Positions 53,099 to 62,195 are shown, numbered from the stretch's first letter. The stretch is DNA of 64,000 bases from an uncultured Eubacteriales bacterium (GCA_900547975.1 URIX01000004.1:6247-70246); one strand, 5' to 3'. Program-made: numbers and translations. The notes: generated by a model from the sequence alone, not told the origin.

Positions 53099-53227
53099 GA
53101 TTCGATGCGCTAAATCGATGCATAACGCGAAAGAGGCACTCGCTCGGCAACCCTAATTTACTAATCGTAAATGAGTTGTCGAGCGAGTGCCTCTGACAAA
53201 GTCAGGCGCGATTTAGCACATCGAATC
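53099..53227 (-). repeat. Fold-back element F at the HIT gene stop codon
   Basis: 129 bases. Arms GATTCGATGCGCTAAATCG (53099-53117) and CGATTTAGCACATCGAATC (53209-53227): 18 of 19 pair, and the exception is a G-U in RNA. The right arm encodes the last four residues and stop (53213-53215) of the HIT protein. Inner stem GAGGCACTCGCTCG / CGAGCGAGTGCCTC differs from A and B by paired changes. Confidence 0.92.
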
Positions 53228-53554
53228 ACTAAGTTTTCGTCCGCCAAGTATATGAATATGCAAATGTCCGACCGACTGGCAACCGTCCTCGCCCTTGTTG
53301 GATACGAGACGGAAACCGTTTTGAAGTCCCAACTCGTCGGTGAGCGTAGAGAGTTTTTTGAGGCATTTTGCGAGGGTTTGTGATTGAGAGTCCGTCATCT
53401 CGATTATATTTGCGTAATGCTCTTTGGGGATAAGCAAAAGATGCACGGGGGCTTGCGGATTCAAGTCCTTTATGATAATCATATCGTCGTCTTCGTAGAC
53501 TTTCGTTGACGGAATATCGCCTTTTACGATTTTGCAAAAAATGCAGTTGTCCAT
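53213..53554 (-). CDS. HIT family hydrolase
   Basis: 113-aa histidine-triad nucleotide hydrolase: CIFCKIVKGDIPSTKVYED at the N-terminus, LVIPKEH-type LLIPKEHYANI, and the HLHIH active site near the C-terminus (GHLHIHILGG). Zn-type Cys pair CIFC present. Acts on adenosine phosphoramidates. AAGGAAG lies before the ATG. Last gene of the hrcA...mtaB series, 18 bases after mtaB; its stop codon lies in fold-back element F. Confidence 0.95.
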   Translation of the reverse strand: MDNCIFCKIVKGDIPSTKVYEDDDMIIIKDLNPQAPVHLLLIPKEHYANIIEMTDSQSQTLAKCLKKLSTLTDELGLQNGFRLVSNKGEDGCQSVGHLHIHILGGRKLSDSMC

Positions 53555-53572
53555 ATCGATTTCTTCCTTTTA

Positions 53573-54862
53573 TTATTTTACGGTGTCGTCTGCAACGCCG
53601 TCGAGATAGATGTGAGTGGGCGTGATAAGACGGATTTCGTTATGCGCGCCGTTTTTCGAGTATACTTTGACATAGTTCGGGGAATGTCCGCACCAAGCGC
53701 CGTGCGTTTGCGTTTCAAACAGCACGTTTGCAGGCATACCAAGTTGCTTGTTGAGGTAGTTGCGCACAAGTTCGCGCTTGACTGTGCTCATACGTTTTTG
53801 ACGGTCGAGCACCACTTCGGGTGGCAGCGTAGGCATACGCCCCGCAACCGTTCCCCTTCTCGACGAATACGGGAAAACGTGAATATCGGCAAATCCGACT
53901 TTTTTTGCAAAAGCAACGCAGTTTTCAAATTCTTCTTCTCTTTCGCACGGAAAACCGACGATGATGTCAGTCGTAATCGCCGCGTCGGGATAGTATTCTC
54001 TGATAAGTTGCACCGCCGCATAGTATTCGTCGCAGGTATAGTGGCGATTCATTGCTTTGAGCACTCTGTCGTCGCCGCTTTGCAACGACAAATGGAAATG
54101 CGGACAGAATCTCTTTATGCCCTTCGTCGCGTCCAAAAACTCTTTTGACACCACGCCGACTTCGAGCGAACCGAGTCGCACGGCAAAATCGTACTTCGAG
54201 AGCATTTTCATAAGTTCGGTAAGCGACGAGCCGTTATCCTTGCCGTATGCGGAAAGGTTTATGCCTGTTACGACCACCTCTTTTGCGACGTTTTGCACCT
54301 CGTCGAGTTCTCTTTCGATACTCTCGATGGCGCGCGAGCGGCTTCTGCCTCTGACGTAAGGAATCAAGCAGTAACTGCAAAAGTTGTTGCAACCGTCCTG
54401 AACCTTGATAAAATGCCTTGTGCGAAGATTCACGATTCCGTCGTTATCCTCGAAAACCGAACTTATGTCGAACTTATCGGGAACGATTTTGTCGAATTGT
54501 GCTTCTTCACCCTTAAATTCGGTGACGATTTTGCGAGCGAAATCGAGTTTCCCGTCGCTGCCCGATATGTATTGAACATTGTTTTTTGCAAACTGAGAAA
54601 AGTTGTTTTGAGAAGCGCAACCGCACACGAAAATCTTTGCGCCTGGATTGACTTTGAGTATTCTTGTCACCGATTGACGAGATTTTTTTTCTGCTTCGGC
54701 GGTTACTGCACAAGAATTTATGACGTAAACGTCTGCATATTCAAGTCCTTCGGTAATTTCGAAGCCTGCGTGCTCGAAAATCGCAAGCATTGCGTCCGTG
54801 TCGTACTGATTGACCTTGCAACCCAGCGTAAATACGGATATTTTGGGAAGTTTGTCATTCAT
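53573..54862 (-). CDS. mtaB: tRNA threonylcarbamoyladenosine methylthiotransferase MtaB
   Basis: 429-aa radical-SAM enzyme making ms2t6A37 in tRNA. N-terminal MTTase domain with TLGCKVNQYDTDAM and further cluster Cys (VNSCAVT, FVCGCASQ), radical-SAM CNNFCSYC, and C-terminal TRAM domain (about 365-425). I start at ATG 54862, which has GGGGGAAC upstream and overlaps rsmE by 8 bases; the frame is open to 54925, but that part lies within rsmE and is not family sequence. Confidence 0.95.
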   Translation of the reverse strand: MNDKLPKISVFTLGCKVNQYDTDAMLAIFEHAGFEITEGLEYADVYVINSCAVTAEAEKKSRQSVTRILKVNPGAKIFVCGCASQNNFSQFAKNNVQYISGSDGKLDFARKIVTEFKGEEAQFDKIVPDKFDISSVFEDNDGIVNLRTRHFIKVQDGCNNFCSYCLIPYVRGRSRSRAIESIERELDEVQNVAKEVVVTGINLSAYGKDNGSSLTELMKMLSKYDFAVRLGSLEVGVVSKEFLDATKGIKRFCPHFHLSLQSGDDRVLKAMNRHYTCDEYYAAVQLIREYYPDAAITTDIIVGFPCEREEEFENCVAFAKKVGFADIHVFPYSSRRGTVAGRMPTLPPEVVLDRQKRMSTVKRELVRNYLNKQLGMPANVLFETQTHGAWCGHSPNYVKVYSKNGAHNEIRLITPTHIYLDGVADDTVK

Positions 54863-55580
54863 AATCAAGTTCCCCCAGAGTGTCCAAAAGTAAAGCGGAA
54901 GCCACGATAGAGGCGGTTTCCGCACGCAAAATACGTCTGCCGAGCGTCACGATTTGCGCGCCCGATTCTTTTGCGAATTGTGCTTCTTCGGGGGTAAAGC
55001 CGCCCTCTGCGCCCACAATCAAAGCAATCTTTTCCCCGCTCAAATCGCAATCTTTTATGCGGTTTTTCTTCTCGCCCTCGTATGCAAACAGCACTTTATC
55101 AAAGTCGCTAAGCGACTTTACGACATCTTGAAAATCGCAAAGTTCTCCCACTTTGGTGAGATATGCCGAACCGCATTGTTTTGCGGCTTCGAGCGCGATT
55201 TTGTCCGCCCTGTCCTTTGCGAATTTGGTTTCCGCCGTATTGCTCGACAAGAACGGACGAACCTCGTCTATTCCAAGTTCGACCGCCTTTTGAATTGCAA
55301 AATCGAGTTTATTGTTCTTCAAAAGTCCTGCAAACAGCGTGACGTGCACCCTCTTTTTGTCCTGCACTTTCTCATCTTCCACCGACAAAATCGCTTTGTC
55401 GCGGTCGATTTGCCTTATCGTGCAGTATCTTTCTATGCCGTCGTTTGCGCAGACAATCGCTTTGTAACCCGTTTTGTAGCGAAGAACTTTCGTCATATGC
55501 AAAAACTCGTCGCCCGAAACGACGATTTCACCGTTTGCGCAAACGTCTTGCGGATTGACAAAAAATCTTCTGATTTCCAT
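54855..55580 (-). CDS. rsmE: 16S rRNA (uracil(1498)-N3)-methyltransferase
   Basis: 241-aa SPOUT methyltransferase: N-terminal PUA-like domain (MEIRRFFVNP..VVSGDEFLHMTKVLRYKTG) and C-terminal knot (LIVGAEGGFTPEEAQFAKESGAQIVTLGRRILRAETASIVA). Twelve bases after prmA; standard position behind dnaJ-prmA. Confidence 0.96.
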   Translation of the reverse strand: MEIRRFFVNPQDVCANGEIVVSGDEFLHMTKVLRYKTGYKAIVCANDGIERYCTIRQIDRDKAILSVEDEKVQDKKRVHVTLFAGLLKNNKLDFAIQKAVELGIDEVRPFLSSNTAETKFAKDRADKIALEAAKQCGSAYLTKVGELCDFQDVVKSLSDFDKVLFAYEGEKKNRIKDCDLSGEKIALIVGAEGGFTPEEAQFAKESGAQIVTLGRRILRAETASIVASALLLDTLGELDYE

Positions 55581-55592
55581 ATTCTAATCGGG

Positions 55593-56501
55593 TTAATTTT
55601 GTTTTCTTATGAGTTTGAGCGCGCGCCAGTCGTCCATTGCAATACGCTCGACGATTTCGTAGCCCGCTTCTTCATAACATTGTATCACTTCGTCGAGTCT
55701 TGTGTCAATTATACCCGACAACACGATAGTTCCGTTTTGGCGCAAATGCTTGCCTATGCTCTTTGAAAAGCGCATAAGTATGTCGGCGGTGATGTTTGCG
55801 AATATGAAGTCCGCTTGTTGGTCGCCTTCGAGCAAATCGGCTTTTTCTATGGTTGCGTCCACTTTGTTGAGTTCGGCGTTGCGCTTTGCAAATTCCACCG
55901 CTTGTTCGTCGATGTCGCACATATACACGCTTTTTGCGCCGCAAATCTTTGCCGCAATGCCCAAAATGCCGCTTCCGCACCCCACGTCGATGACGTCTTT
56001 GCCCTCGACGTCCATAAGTTCGAGGCACATTCTCGTCGTTGCGTGCGAACCCGTGCCGAACGCCATTCCGGGGTCGAGGCGCATAATCTTTTCGCCCTCG
56101 CTCGCCTTATATTCTATCCAAGTGGGAACTATGGTTATATTCTTCGTTTTTATGGGAGTATAGTACTTTTTCCACTCGTTTTCGTAGTCGGCGGCATCGA
56201 TTTCGCCAAGCAGTATTTCGCCGAATTGCACGCCGTTTTTCTTCATTTCCTCGAGATTCGCTTCGAGCGCGGCAAGAAAATCCGCGTCGGTGGGCTCGTA
56301 CATTGTGGAAACCTTGACCACTTCGCTTTGCTGCAAAACGCTTTCGTCGACGTAGTCCCAGATAACGTCGCTTTTTACGAGGTCGAGGAAGTCTTGTTTG
56401 TCCAAAATAGAAACGCCGCCCGCACCTGCGTCAAACATTGCTGACGAGATGAGGTCGGCGTCGTTATGGTTTGTAAAAACCGTGATCGTTTTGTATTTCA
56501 T
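55593..56501 (-). CDS. prmA: Ribosomal protein L11 methyltransferase
   Basis: 302-aa SAM-dependent enzyme trimethylating L11. SAM motifs DPGMAFGTGSHATTRMCLELM, VIDVGCGSGILGIAA, and the active-site FANITADIL; N-terminal L11-binding domain. Follows dnaJ by 53 bases. Confidence 0.97.
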   Translation of the reverse strand: MKYKTITVFTNHNDADLISSAMFDAGAGGVSILDKQDFLDLVKSDVIWDYVDESVLQQSEVVKVSTMYEPTDADFLAALEANLEEMKKNGVQFGEILLGEIDAADYENEWKKYYTPIKTKNITIVPTWIEYKASEGEKIMRLDPGMAFGTGSHATTRMCLELMDVEGKDVIDVGCGSGILGIAAKICGAKSVYMCDIDEQAVEFAKRNAELNKVDATIEKADLLEGDQQADFIFANITADILMRFSKSIGKHLRQNGTIVLSGIIDTRLDEVIQCYEEAGYEIVERIAMDDWRALKLIRKQN

Positions 56502-56554
56502 TCGTTATACTCTCGCATTAAGCGGTTTAGATTGCCGCTTTTGTGTGGTTTATC

Positions 56555-57721
56555 TTATTTTGCCTTTTCGTCGTACGCTTTTTTGAGCGGATATTGTTTC
56601 TTCTGGTCGGAAATCTGGTCGAAGCGTTTGAGGAACTCTTTTTGTTCCTTGCTCACGCTCTTGGGAACTTCAACGACGACCTTGACGAACATATCGCCCT
56701 TGCCCGTGCCTTTGAGTTTCTTTATGCCGTAATTCTTGATTGTAAACACCGTTCCGCTTTGCGTTCCTTCGGGGATTTTGACCTCTTTATTGCCGTAAAG
56801 CGTAGGCACTTCGATAGTCGTGCCGAGCGTTGCGTCCACGATTGAAATCGGCACTTCGAGCAACACGTCGAATCCGTTTCTCGAAAAGAGTTTGTGAGGC
56901 GCGACTCTGACTTCGACGTACAAGCCGCCCTTTTCGCCGCCGTTCGAGCCTGCGTGACCTTCGTTGTCGTATCTGACTCTTTGACCCGAATCGATACCGG
57001 CAGGAATATTCACCTTGACTTCGCTCACCTTTTCGAAGCGACCTACGCCGCCGCAAGAGGTGCACTTGTCGGTGATAATCTTGCCCGTGCCGTGACAGGT
57101 GGGGCAAACGCCTTGCGTGCTGACTTGACCGAACGGCGTGCGTTGAGTCATAGTCACTCTGCCGCTACCCTTACATTGCGAGCAGACCTTGAACGCCGTA
57201 CCGTCTTTTGCGCCCGTACCTTTGCAGTCGGGGCAATTCTCAACTCTCTTGACGTTGACGGTCTTTTGAGTGCCGAACGCCGCTTCCTCGAACGTAAGAT
57301 TGACGCCGACGAGAATATCTTGTCCTCTTTGAGGCGCGTTTGCGCGTTGCGCTCTCGACGAGCCACCGCCGAATCCCGAAAAGATTGACGAAAAGATGTC
57401 GTCCATATCGAATCCGAATCCGCCTGCCCCCGTACCGCCGCTGCCGAATCCGCTAAAACCGCCGAATCCCGCGCCTGCCTGCGGTCCGTTTTCGTCGCCG
57501 TAGGTGTCGTATGCCGCGCGCTTTTGCGGGTCGGAAAGCACTTCGTAGGCGTGGTTTATATCCTTAAACTTCGCCTCTGCATCCTTCTTTTCCTGCTCGC
57601 TCGCCGAAACGTACATATCGGGGTGATATTTCTTTGCGAGTTTACGATAGGCAAGTTTCAATTCGTCTGCCGTAGCCGTCTTTTCGACGCCGAGTATTTC
57701 GTAATAATTTTTTGCTGCCAT
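56555..57721 (-). CDS. dnaJ: Chaperone protein DnaJ
   Basis: 388-aa type I J-protein: J domain with HPD (KKYHPDMYV, about 30-40), Gly/Phe-rich linker ([20 protein letters not shown]), four zinc-finger repeats ([32 protein letters not shown]) and C-terminal substrate domains. Co-chaperone of DnaK. Separated from dnaK by 195 bases holding several hairpins. Confidence 0.98.
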   Translation of the reverse strand: MAAKNYYEILGVEKTATADELKLAYRKLAKKYHPDMYVSASEQEKKDAEAKFKDINHAYEVLSDPQKRAAYDTYGDENGPQAGAGFGGFSGFGSGGTGAGGFGFDMDDIFSSIFSGFGGGSSRAQRANAPQRGQDILVGVNLTFEEAAFGTQKTVNVKRVENCPDCKGTGAKDGTAFKVCSQCKGSGRVTMTQRTPFGQVSTQGVCPTCHGTGKIITDKCTSCGGVGRFEKVSEVKVNIPAGIDSGQRVRYDNEGHAGSNGGEKGGLYVEVRVAPHKLFSRNGFDVLLEVPISIVDATLGTTIEVPTLYGNKEVKIPEGTQSGTVFTIKNYGIKKLKGTGKGDMFVKVVVEVPKSVSKEQKEFLKRFDQISDQKKQYPLKKAYDEKAK

Positions 57722-57732
57722 AATCTATTCTT

Positions 57733-57890
57733 CAACCCTATCGGGTTGCCTTTATTCGTATTTGGGTGCTTTGGGCACGTTATCTCGATAACTCTTTATA
57801 ATATCGAGTTTCCTTTTATACGTCTCGGCGCAACGGTTGCCCTGATTCTTCAGTCTGCAAAAGTTCTTGATACCGGTTGCCCGTTGCGCC
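57733..57890 (-). promoter_or_regulatory. Three stacked hairpins in the dnaK-dnaJ gap
   Basis: GGCGCAACGG / CCGTTGCGCC (57827-57836, 57881-57890), CTCGATA / TATCGAG (57784-57790, 57802-57808) and CAACCC / GGGTTG (57733-57738, 57743-57748). No long T-run follows on the minus strand. They could trim the transcript or lower dnaJ output relative to dnaK. Confidence 0.55.
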
Positions 57891-57916
57891 TCGATTCGTT
57901 ATTGTTTTGACCTTTA

Positions 57917-59758
57917 TCAGTCAACCGTTCCGTCTACGCCGCCGTCCGGATTTGCGCCGCCTTGGAAGTCTTCGGGGTTAATTCCCGCTTGCTTTGCCGC
58001 TTCTGCCGCCGCTTCGGGGTTTTGTTGATAGAACTTCGTGAAGATGGGGTCGGTGACTTTCGTCAATTTCTCGACAACCGCTTTCACGTCGTCTTCGCTC
58101 TCTGCTTTTGCAAGTTCTTCGGTTGCGGTCTTCGTCGCTTCGGTGACTTGCGTCTTGTCTGCTTCTTCGAGTTTCTCGCCGTTTTCGCTTACGAATTTAT
58201 CGACAGCGAAGATAAGTTGTTCTGCGTTGTTCTTTGCGTCCACGACCGCTCTGCGCTTCTTGTCTTCCTCTGCGTACTTCTCTGCGTCCTTGACAGCGGC
58301 GTCGATGTCCGCTTCGGTGAGGTTAGAAGACGCGGTGATGGTAATGGATTGAGATTTGCCGGTAGCCTTATCGCAAGCCTTGACGGATACGATACCGTTT
58401 GCGTCGATGTCGAAGGTGACTTCGATTTGCGGGATTCCGCGCGGTGCGGGTGCAATACCGACGAGTTCGAATCTGCCGAGCGTCTTATTGTCGCGAGCAA
58501 ATTGTCTTTCGCCTTGCAAAACGTGAATGTCGACTGCGGTTTGGTTGTCTGCCGCCGTGCTGAACACTTGCGATTTGCTCGTAGGAATGGTGGTGTTTCT
58601 GTCAATAAGTTTGGTGCATACGCCGCCGAGCGTTTCGATGCCGAGCGACAACGGTGTGACGTCGAGCAAAAGCATATCTTTCACTTCGCCTGCGAGAACG
58701 CCGCCTTGAATTGCCGCGCCGAGAGCCACGCACTCGTCGGGGTTGATTCCCTTATACGGGTCTTTGCCGGTGATGCGTTTAACGGATTCGTACACTGCGG
58801 GAACACGAGTCGAACCGCCGACCATAATGACCTTTGCGATGTCGTTGTAACTGAGTCCTGCGTCTTTGAGCGCTTGTTGCATAGGACCTTGCGTTGCCTT
58901 GACGAGGTCTTCGGTGAGCGAATCGAATTTTGCTCTGGTAAGTTCCATATCGAGGTGCATAGGCACGCCGTTTTCCATTGCGATGAACGGAAGCGAAATC
59001 TTCGCTTTGGTCACGCCGGACAAGTCGATCTTTGCCTTTTCTGCGGCTTCTTTGATACGTTGCATTGCCATCTTGTCTTTGGTGAGGTCAACGCCGTGCT
59101 CTTTCTTGAACTCGCTCGTGATCCAGTCCATAATGCGCTTGTCGAAGTCGTCGCCGCCCAAACGGTTGTTGCCTGCTGTTGCAAGAACTTCGAATACGCC
59201 GTCGCCGAGTTCGAGGATAGAAACGTCGAACGTGCCGCCGCCGAGGTCGAAGATGAGGACTTTCTGATTCTTGTTCTCGTCCTTATCGATGCCGTAAGCG
59301 AGTGCCGCCGCCGTAGGCTCGTTGATGATACGTTTCACTTCCAAGCCCGCAATCTTACCTGCGTCTTTGGTTGCTTGACGTTGAGAGTCCGTGAAGTATG
59401 CGGGAACAGTGATAACCGCTTCCGTAACCTTTTCGCCGAGATACTTCTCTGCATCGTTTTTGAGTTTGGTCAAAATCATTGCCGAGATTTCTTGCGGCGT
59501 ATATTCTTTGTTTTCGATTTTAACTTTATAATCGGAACCCATCTCTCTCTTGATGGAACTTACCGTATGTTCGGGGTTTGCGACCGCCTGACGTTTAGCG
59601 ATTTCGCCGACGAGTCTTTCTCCGTCCTTTGTGAACGCCACGACGGACGGGGTCGTTCTCATACCTTCGGCGTTGGGGATAACCACCGCTTCACCGCCTT
59701 CCATAACTGCTACGCACGAGTTTGTCGTACCAAGGTCAATACCGATAATCTTTCCCAT
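57917..59758 (-). CDS. dnaK: Chaperone protein DnaK
   Basis: 613-aa Hsp70: ATPase domain [63 protein letters not shown]; substrate domain with [17 protein letters not shown]-terminal lid, with a short Gly/Asp-rich tail. AAGGAG precedes the ATG. Part of hrcA-grpE-dnaK-dnaJ. Confidence 0.99.
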   Translation of the reverse strand: MGKIIGIDLGTTNSCVAVMEGGEAVVIPNAEGMRTTPSVVAFTKDGERLVGEIAKRQAVANPEHTVSSIKREMGSDYKVKIENKEYTPQEISAMILTKLKNDAEKYLGEKVTEAVITVPAYFTDSQRQATKDAGKIAGLEVKRIINEPTAAALAYGIDKDENKNQKVLIFDLGGGTFDVSILELGDGVFEVLATAGNNRLGGDDFDKRIMDWITSEFKKEHGVDLTKDKMAMQRIKEAAEKAKIDLSGVTKAKISLPFIAMENGVPMHLDMELTRAKFDSLTEDLVKATQGPMQQALKDAGLSYNDIAKVIMVGGSTRVPAVYESVKRITGKDPYKGINPDECVALGAAIQGGVLAGEVKDMLLLDVTPLSLGIETLGGVCTKLIDRNTTIPTSKSQVFSTAADNQTAVDIHVLQGERQFARDNKTLGRFELVGIAPAPRGIPQIEVTFDIDANGIVSVKACDKATGKSQSITITASSNLTEADIDAAVKDAEKYAEEDKKRRAVVDAKNNAEQLIFAVDKFVSENGEKLEEADKTQVTEATKTATEELAKAESEDDVKAVVEKLTKVTDPIFTKFYQQNPEAAAEAAKQAGINPEDFQGGANPDGGVDGTVD

Positions 59759-59885
59759 ATTATTTCTCCTTTTCCCGCTTTGACGGGAAGAAAACTTATT
59801 TTCTTTATATTTTTATGTTTTCGCATTGCTGCGGAAATATCTTTTTATTGTTTACTGTTTATTGTTTTGCTTCTATACTCTTTGC

Positions 59886-60482
59886 TTAGTCTTCCCAATA
59901 TCCGACTTTTACGCTTGCCGGTCTAAGAAGTTTCGTTCCGAGCATATATCCTTTTGCAAGCACTTCGACCACTTTGCCTTGTCTCTGCTCGTCCTTGACT
60001 CTTTCAACCGCGCTCATAAACTTTGCGTCGAAGTCTTTGTCTATTGCGTCGACTTCGGTAAGTCCGAATCCGCCGAGCGCGCCGAGAATCTGACTTTCCA
60101 TCATATTGAATCCCGTAAGAGCCGCTTCGTCTTTAACGTACTTTCTTGCGAGGTCGCAGTTGTCAAGCACGGAAAGCATCTTTTCAATCACTATGGATTG
60201 TCCGAGTTGCTTCATATCTTCGGCAATGGAATTGTTGCGCTTGCGATAGTTGTCGAAATCCGCTTGCAGTCTTTGAGTCAAACCTTTGCAGGTTTCTGCC
60301 TCTGCGATTGCCTGTCCGAGTTTTTCTTCGAGTGCTGCGATGTATTCCTCGTCGCTAAGCCCCTCGCGGTCTATCTCGAAAGACCTTTTCTCGTCCTCTT
60401 TGACTTCCGCTTCTACTTGCTCGTCGTTTTGGCTTTCGACTTTATTTTCGTTTTTGTTTTCGTATTTATCTTTGTTTTTCAT
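59886..60482 (-). CDS. grpE: Nucleotide exchange factor GrpE
   Basis: 198-aa DnaK exchange factor: charged N-terminus (MKNKDKYENKNENKVESQND), long coiled coil (about 55-110, LQADFDNYRKRNN) and C-terminal beta domain (VEVLAKGYMLGTKLLRPASVKVG). Its ATG is 1 base after the hrcA stop, with GAGG at the hrcA end. Confidence 0.97.
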   Translation of the reverse strand: MKNKDKYENKNENKVESQNDEQVEAEVKEDEKRSFEIDREGLSDEEYIAALEEKLGQAIAEAETCKGLTQRLQADFDNYRKRNNSIAEDMKQLGQSIVIEKMLSVLDNCDLARKYVKDEAALTGFNMMESQILGALGGFGLTEVDAIDKDFDAKFMSAVERVKDEQRQGKVVEVLAKGYMLGTKLLRPASVKVGYWED

Positions 60483-60483
60483 T

Positions 60484-61533
60484 TCAATCCTCGTTATCCT
60501 TTTTGTCTTTCACCACGCTCGCGATTGTTTTCTTCATACAATCGAGCACGCCGATAACCTTTTTGTAGTCCATACGTTCGGGGCCTATAACGCCCGCCTC
60601 GCCGACCACCTCGTCGCCCACTTTGTACGAAGCCGTGATGATTGCGCATTTATCGACGCCCCTTTCCTCTTTGCCTATTCTCACCGAGAACTCGATTGAG
60701 CCGTCCTCGCTCGAAAGCAAGTCGCCGATGTTCTCTTTGTCGGATATAACCGAGAGGAAGTTTTTTGCGTCCTCGACGTTGTTGTATTCGGGATAGTCGA
60801 GCATTTTGAGCGCGCCTTCCACAAATACGTTTCTGTCGCTATGCTCGGACAGGTATATACGAAGTATTCCCAGCACGTCGTCGAGTATGTCCTCGAAACC
60901 TTTGAGCTCGACGTCGATTTCCGCAAGGTCGAATCTGTCAATATCCTTGATGTTTCTGCCTTGGAAAACCTTGTTCAGCACTTTGGTTGCCGTGTCGATA
61001 TATTCCGCTCTCACGTCCTCGGGAATGTCTATCGCCTTGTCGGCAATCATACCGCTGTCAGTGACGATAAGCACGACCGCCTTGCCGTTTTTGAGCGGCA
61101 CGAGTTTGATTTCCTCGATAACGACGTCCTGCGCATTCTTTTCCACGATGAACGACGTGTAATTCGTCGCGTCGCTTATTATCTTCGCCGCCTCTATGGA
61201 TATATCCTGGATTTTGCCGAGTTTGTTCATAAATCTGTCGCGAATGAGTGCGGTTTCTTGGTCGGTGAGCATATTGCCCTCAAACGAACTTATGCTTTCG
61301 ACATAGAACTTGTAAGCGTCTTTGAGCGGAATGCGTCCTGCCGACGTGTGCGGTTGTTCGATATATCCGAGTGCTTCGAGCGCGCTGAGTTCCGCCCTCA
61401 CGGTCGCAGAACTGACTTCGGGCAAATACTTGCTTTGAATATCCGAACTGGACACGGGTTGTCCCGTAGATATATACAGGTCAACCAATGCGTGCAATAT
61501 TCTTTTTTTCCTTTCAGTCAACTCTTTTCCCAT
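60484..61533 (-). CDS. hrcA: Heat-inducible transcription repressor HrcA
   Basis: 349-aa repressor of class I heat-shock genes: N-terminal winged helix (RKKRILHALVDLYISTGQPVSS, VSSATVRAELSALEALGYIEQPHTSAGRIP) and GAF-like domain. Binds the CIRCE operator, a variant of which overlaps its own transcription start (61557-61583), so the operon should be autoregulated and heat-induced. Confidence 0.97.
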   Translation of the reverse strand: MGKELTERKKRILHALVDLYISTGQPVSSSDIQSKYLPEVSSATVRAELSALEALGYIEQPHTSAGRIPLKDAYKFYVESISSFEGNMLTDQETALIRDRFMNKLGKIQDISIEAAKIISDATNYTSFIVEKNAQDVVIEEIKLVPLKNGKAVVLIVTDSGMIADKAIDIPEDVRAEYIDTATKVLNKVFQGRNIKDIDRFDLAEIDVELKGFEDILDDVLGILRIYLSEHSDRNVFVEGALKMLDYPEYNNVEDAKNFLSVISDKENIGDLLSSEDGSIEFSVRIGKEERGVDKCAIITASYKVGDEVVGEAGVIGPERMDYKKVIGVLDCMKKTIASVVKDKKDNED

Positions 61534-61556
61534 AACGTCTTTCCTCGCTATGACTT

Positions 61557-61583
61557 TTAGCAGTCTTTCGCTTTGATTGCTAA
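61557..61583 (-). promoter_or_regulatory. CIRCE operator (variant)
   Basis: TTAGCAGTC-N9-GATTGCTAA; canonical CIRCE is TTAGCACTC-N9-GAGTGCTAA, so one mismatch in each 9-base arm. It begins 1 base downstream of the hrcA -10 box. Confidence 0.85.
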
Positions 61584-61584
61584 C

Positions 61585-61613
61585 AGTATATGTCCTCTTT
61601 TGCTAAATGTCAA
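61585..61613 (-). promoter_or_regulatory. Sigma-A promoter of hrcA-grpE-dnaK-dnaJ
   Basis: Minus strand TTGACA (61608-61613), 17 bases, TATACT (61585-61590). Extra TTAGCA and TGCTAA half-sites occur in the spacer and just upstream (61601-61606, 61619-61624). Confidence 0.85.
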
Positions 61614-61992
61614 TACTTTTAGCACATATTTTTTTACATTTTTTGTTATTTTTTATATTTTTTCAATGGTGATTCCGCCTATCTCGAACCCCGCCTGTTT
61701 TTGCGGACGTTATGACGTTATATTGATTATTACGAATAAAAAAATATATATACAACTTAAATACGCGCGTATAGCGTATCGTCACCGTTGCGCACTGAAT
61801 ATTCAAAAAAGCATATCGGCGGCGCAAGCACGCAAAAATGAAGTCGCACGAGCGTTGCCAAACAATACAAACAGAAGATACATATAGGCATATCAAAGTT
61901 GCAAAACTGCGATACGAGCGTAGCAATATAGTTTTCGCGAGCGTGAGGATTGAATTATAACCAATAATTTTTGATATAATGCGAAAAATAGA
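61614..61992. other. AT-rich intergenic region upstream of tRNA-Thr
   Basis: About 380 bases between the divergent hrcA promoter and tRNA-Thr promoter. I find no supported gene; ORFs on either strand lack start signals and family sequence. Confidence 0.55.
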
Positions 61993-62021
61993 TTGCATTT
62001 TCGTTTGAAGTTTGTTATAAT
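61993..62021 (+). promoter_or_regulatory. Promoter of tRNA-Thr
   Basis: TTGCAT (61993-61998), 17 bases, TATAAT (62016-62021). The -35 hexamer is the same as in front of tRNA-Glu. Confidence 0.75.
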
Positions 62022-62041
62022 CCAAAAAGCAATTTGAATTT

Positions 62042-62117
62042 GCTAGTGTGGCTCAGCAGGTAGAGCAGCTGATTCGTAATCAGCAGGTCGCCGGTTCGAA
62101 TCCGGCCACTAGCTCCA
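62042..62117 (+). tRNA. tRNA-Thr (CGT)
   Basis: Acceptor GCTAGTG / CACTAGC perfectly paired, D arm GCTC..GAGC, anticodon stem GCTGA / TCAGC with loop TTCGTAA giving anticodon CGT, T arm GCCGG-TTCGAAT-CCGGC, encoded CCA. 76 bases. Reads ACG. Confidence 0.97.
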
Positions 62118-62130
62118 AATTGCTCAAATT

Positions 62131-62165
62131 GACAAAGGCATCGCAAAGCGGTGCCTTTTGTCTTT
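62131..62165 (+). terminator. Terminator of tRNA-Thr
   Basis: AAAGGCATCGC / GCGGTGCCTTT stem (one G-U) followed by TGTCTTTT. Confidence 0.75.
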
Positions 62166-62195
62166 TATTCGCAATTTGTCGCTTTTCCCCTTTCG

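Noticed and set aside
35676..53227. Chromosomal integron cassette array
   Set aside because: Despite attC-like boxes, there is no integrase, genes are unrelated housekeeping genes with normal spacing and promoters, and the outer arms are locus-specific perfect inverted repeats, which attC sites lack.
57962..59926. 654-aa open frame opposite dnaK
   Set aside because: Antisense shadow of a strongly conserved gene; composition reflects dnaK codons and there are no start signals or family motifs. The same holds for long frames opposite ftsZ (14026-15525), murD (18948-20234) and tig (32165-33670).
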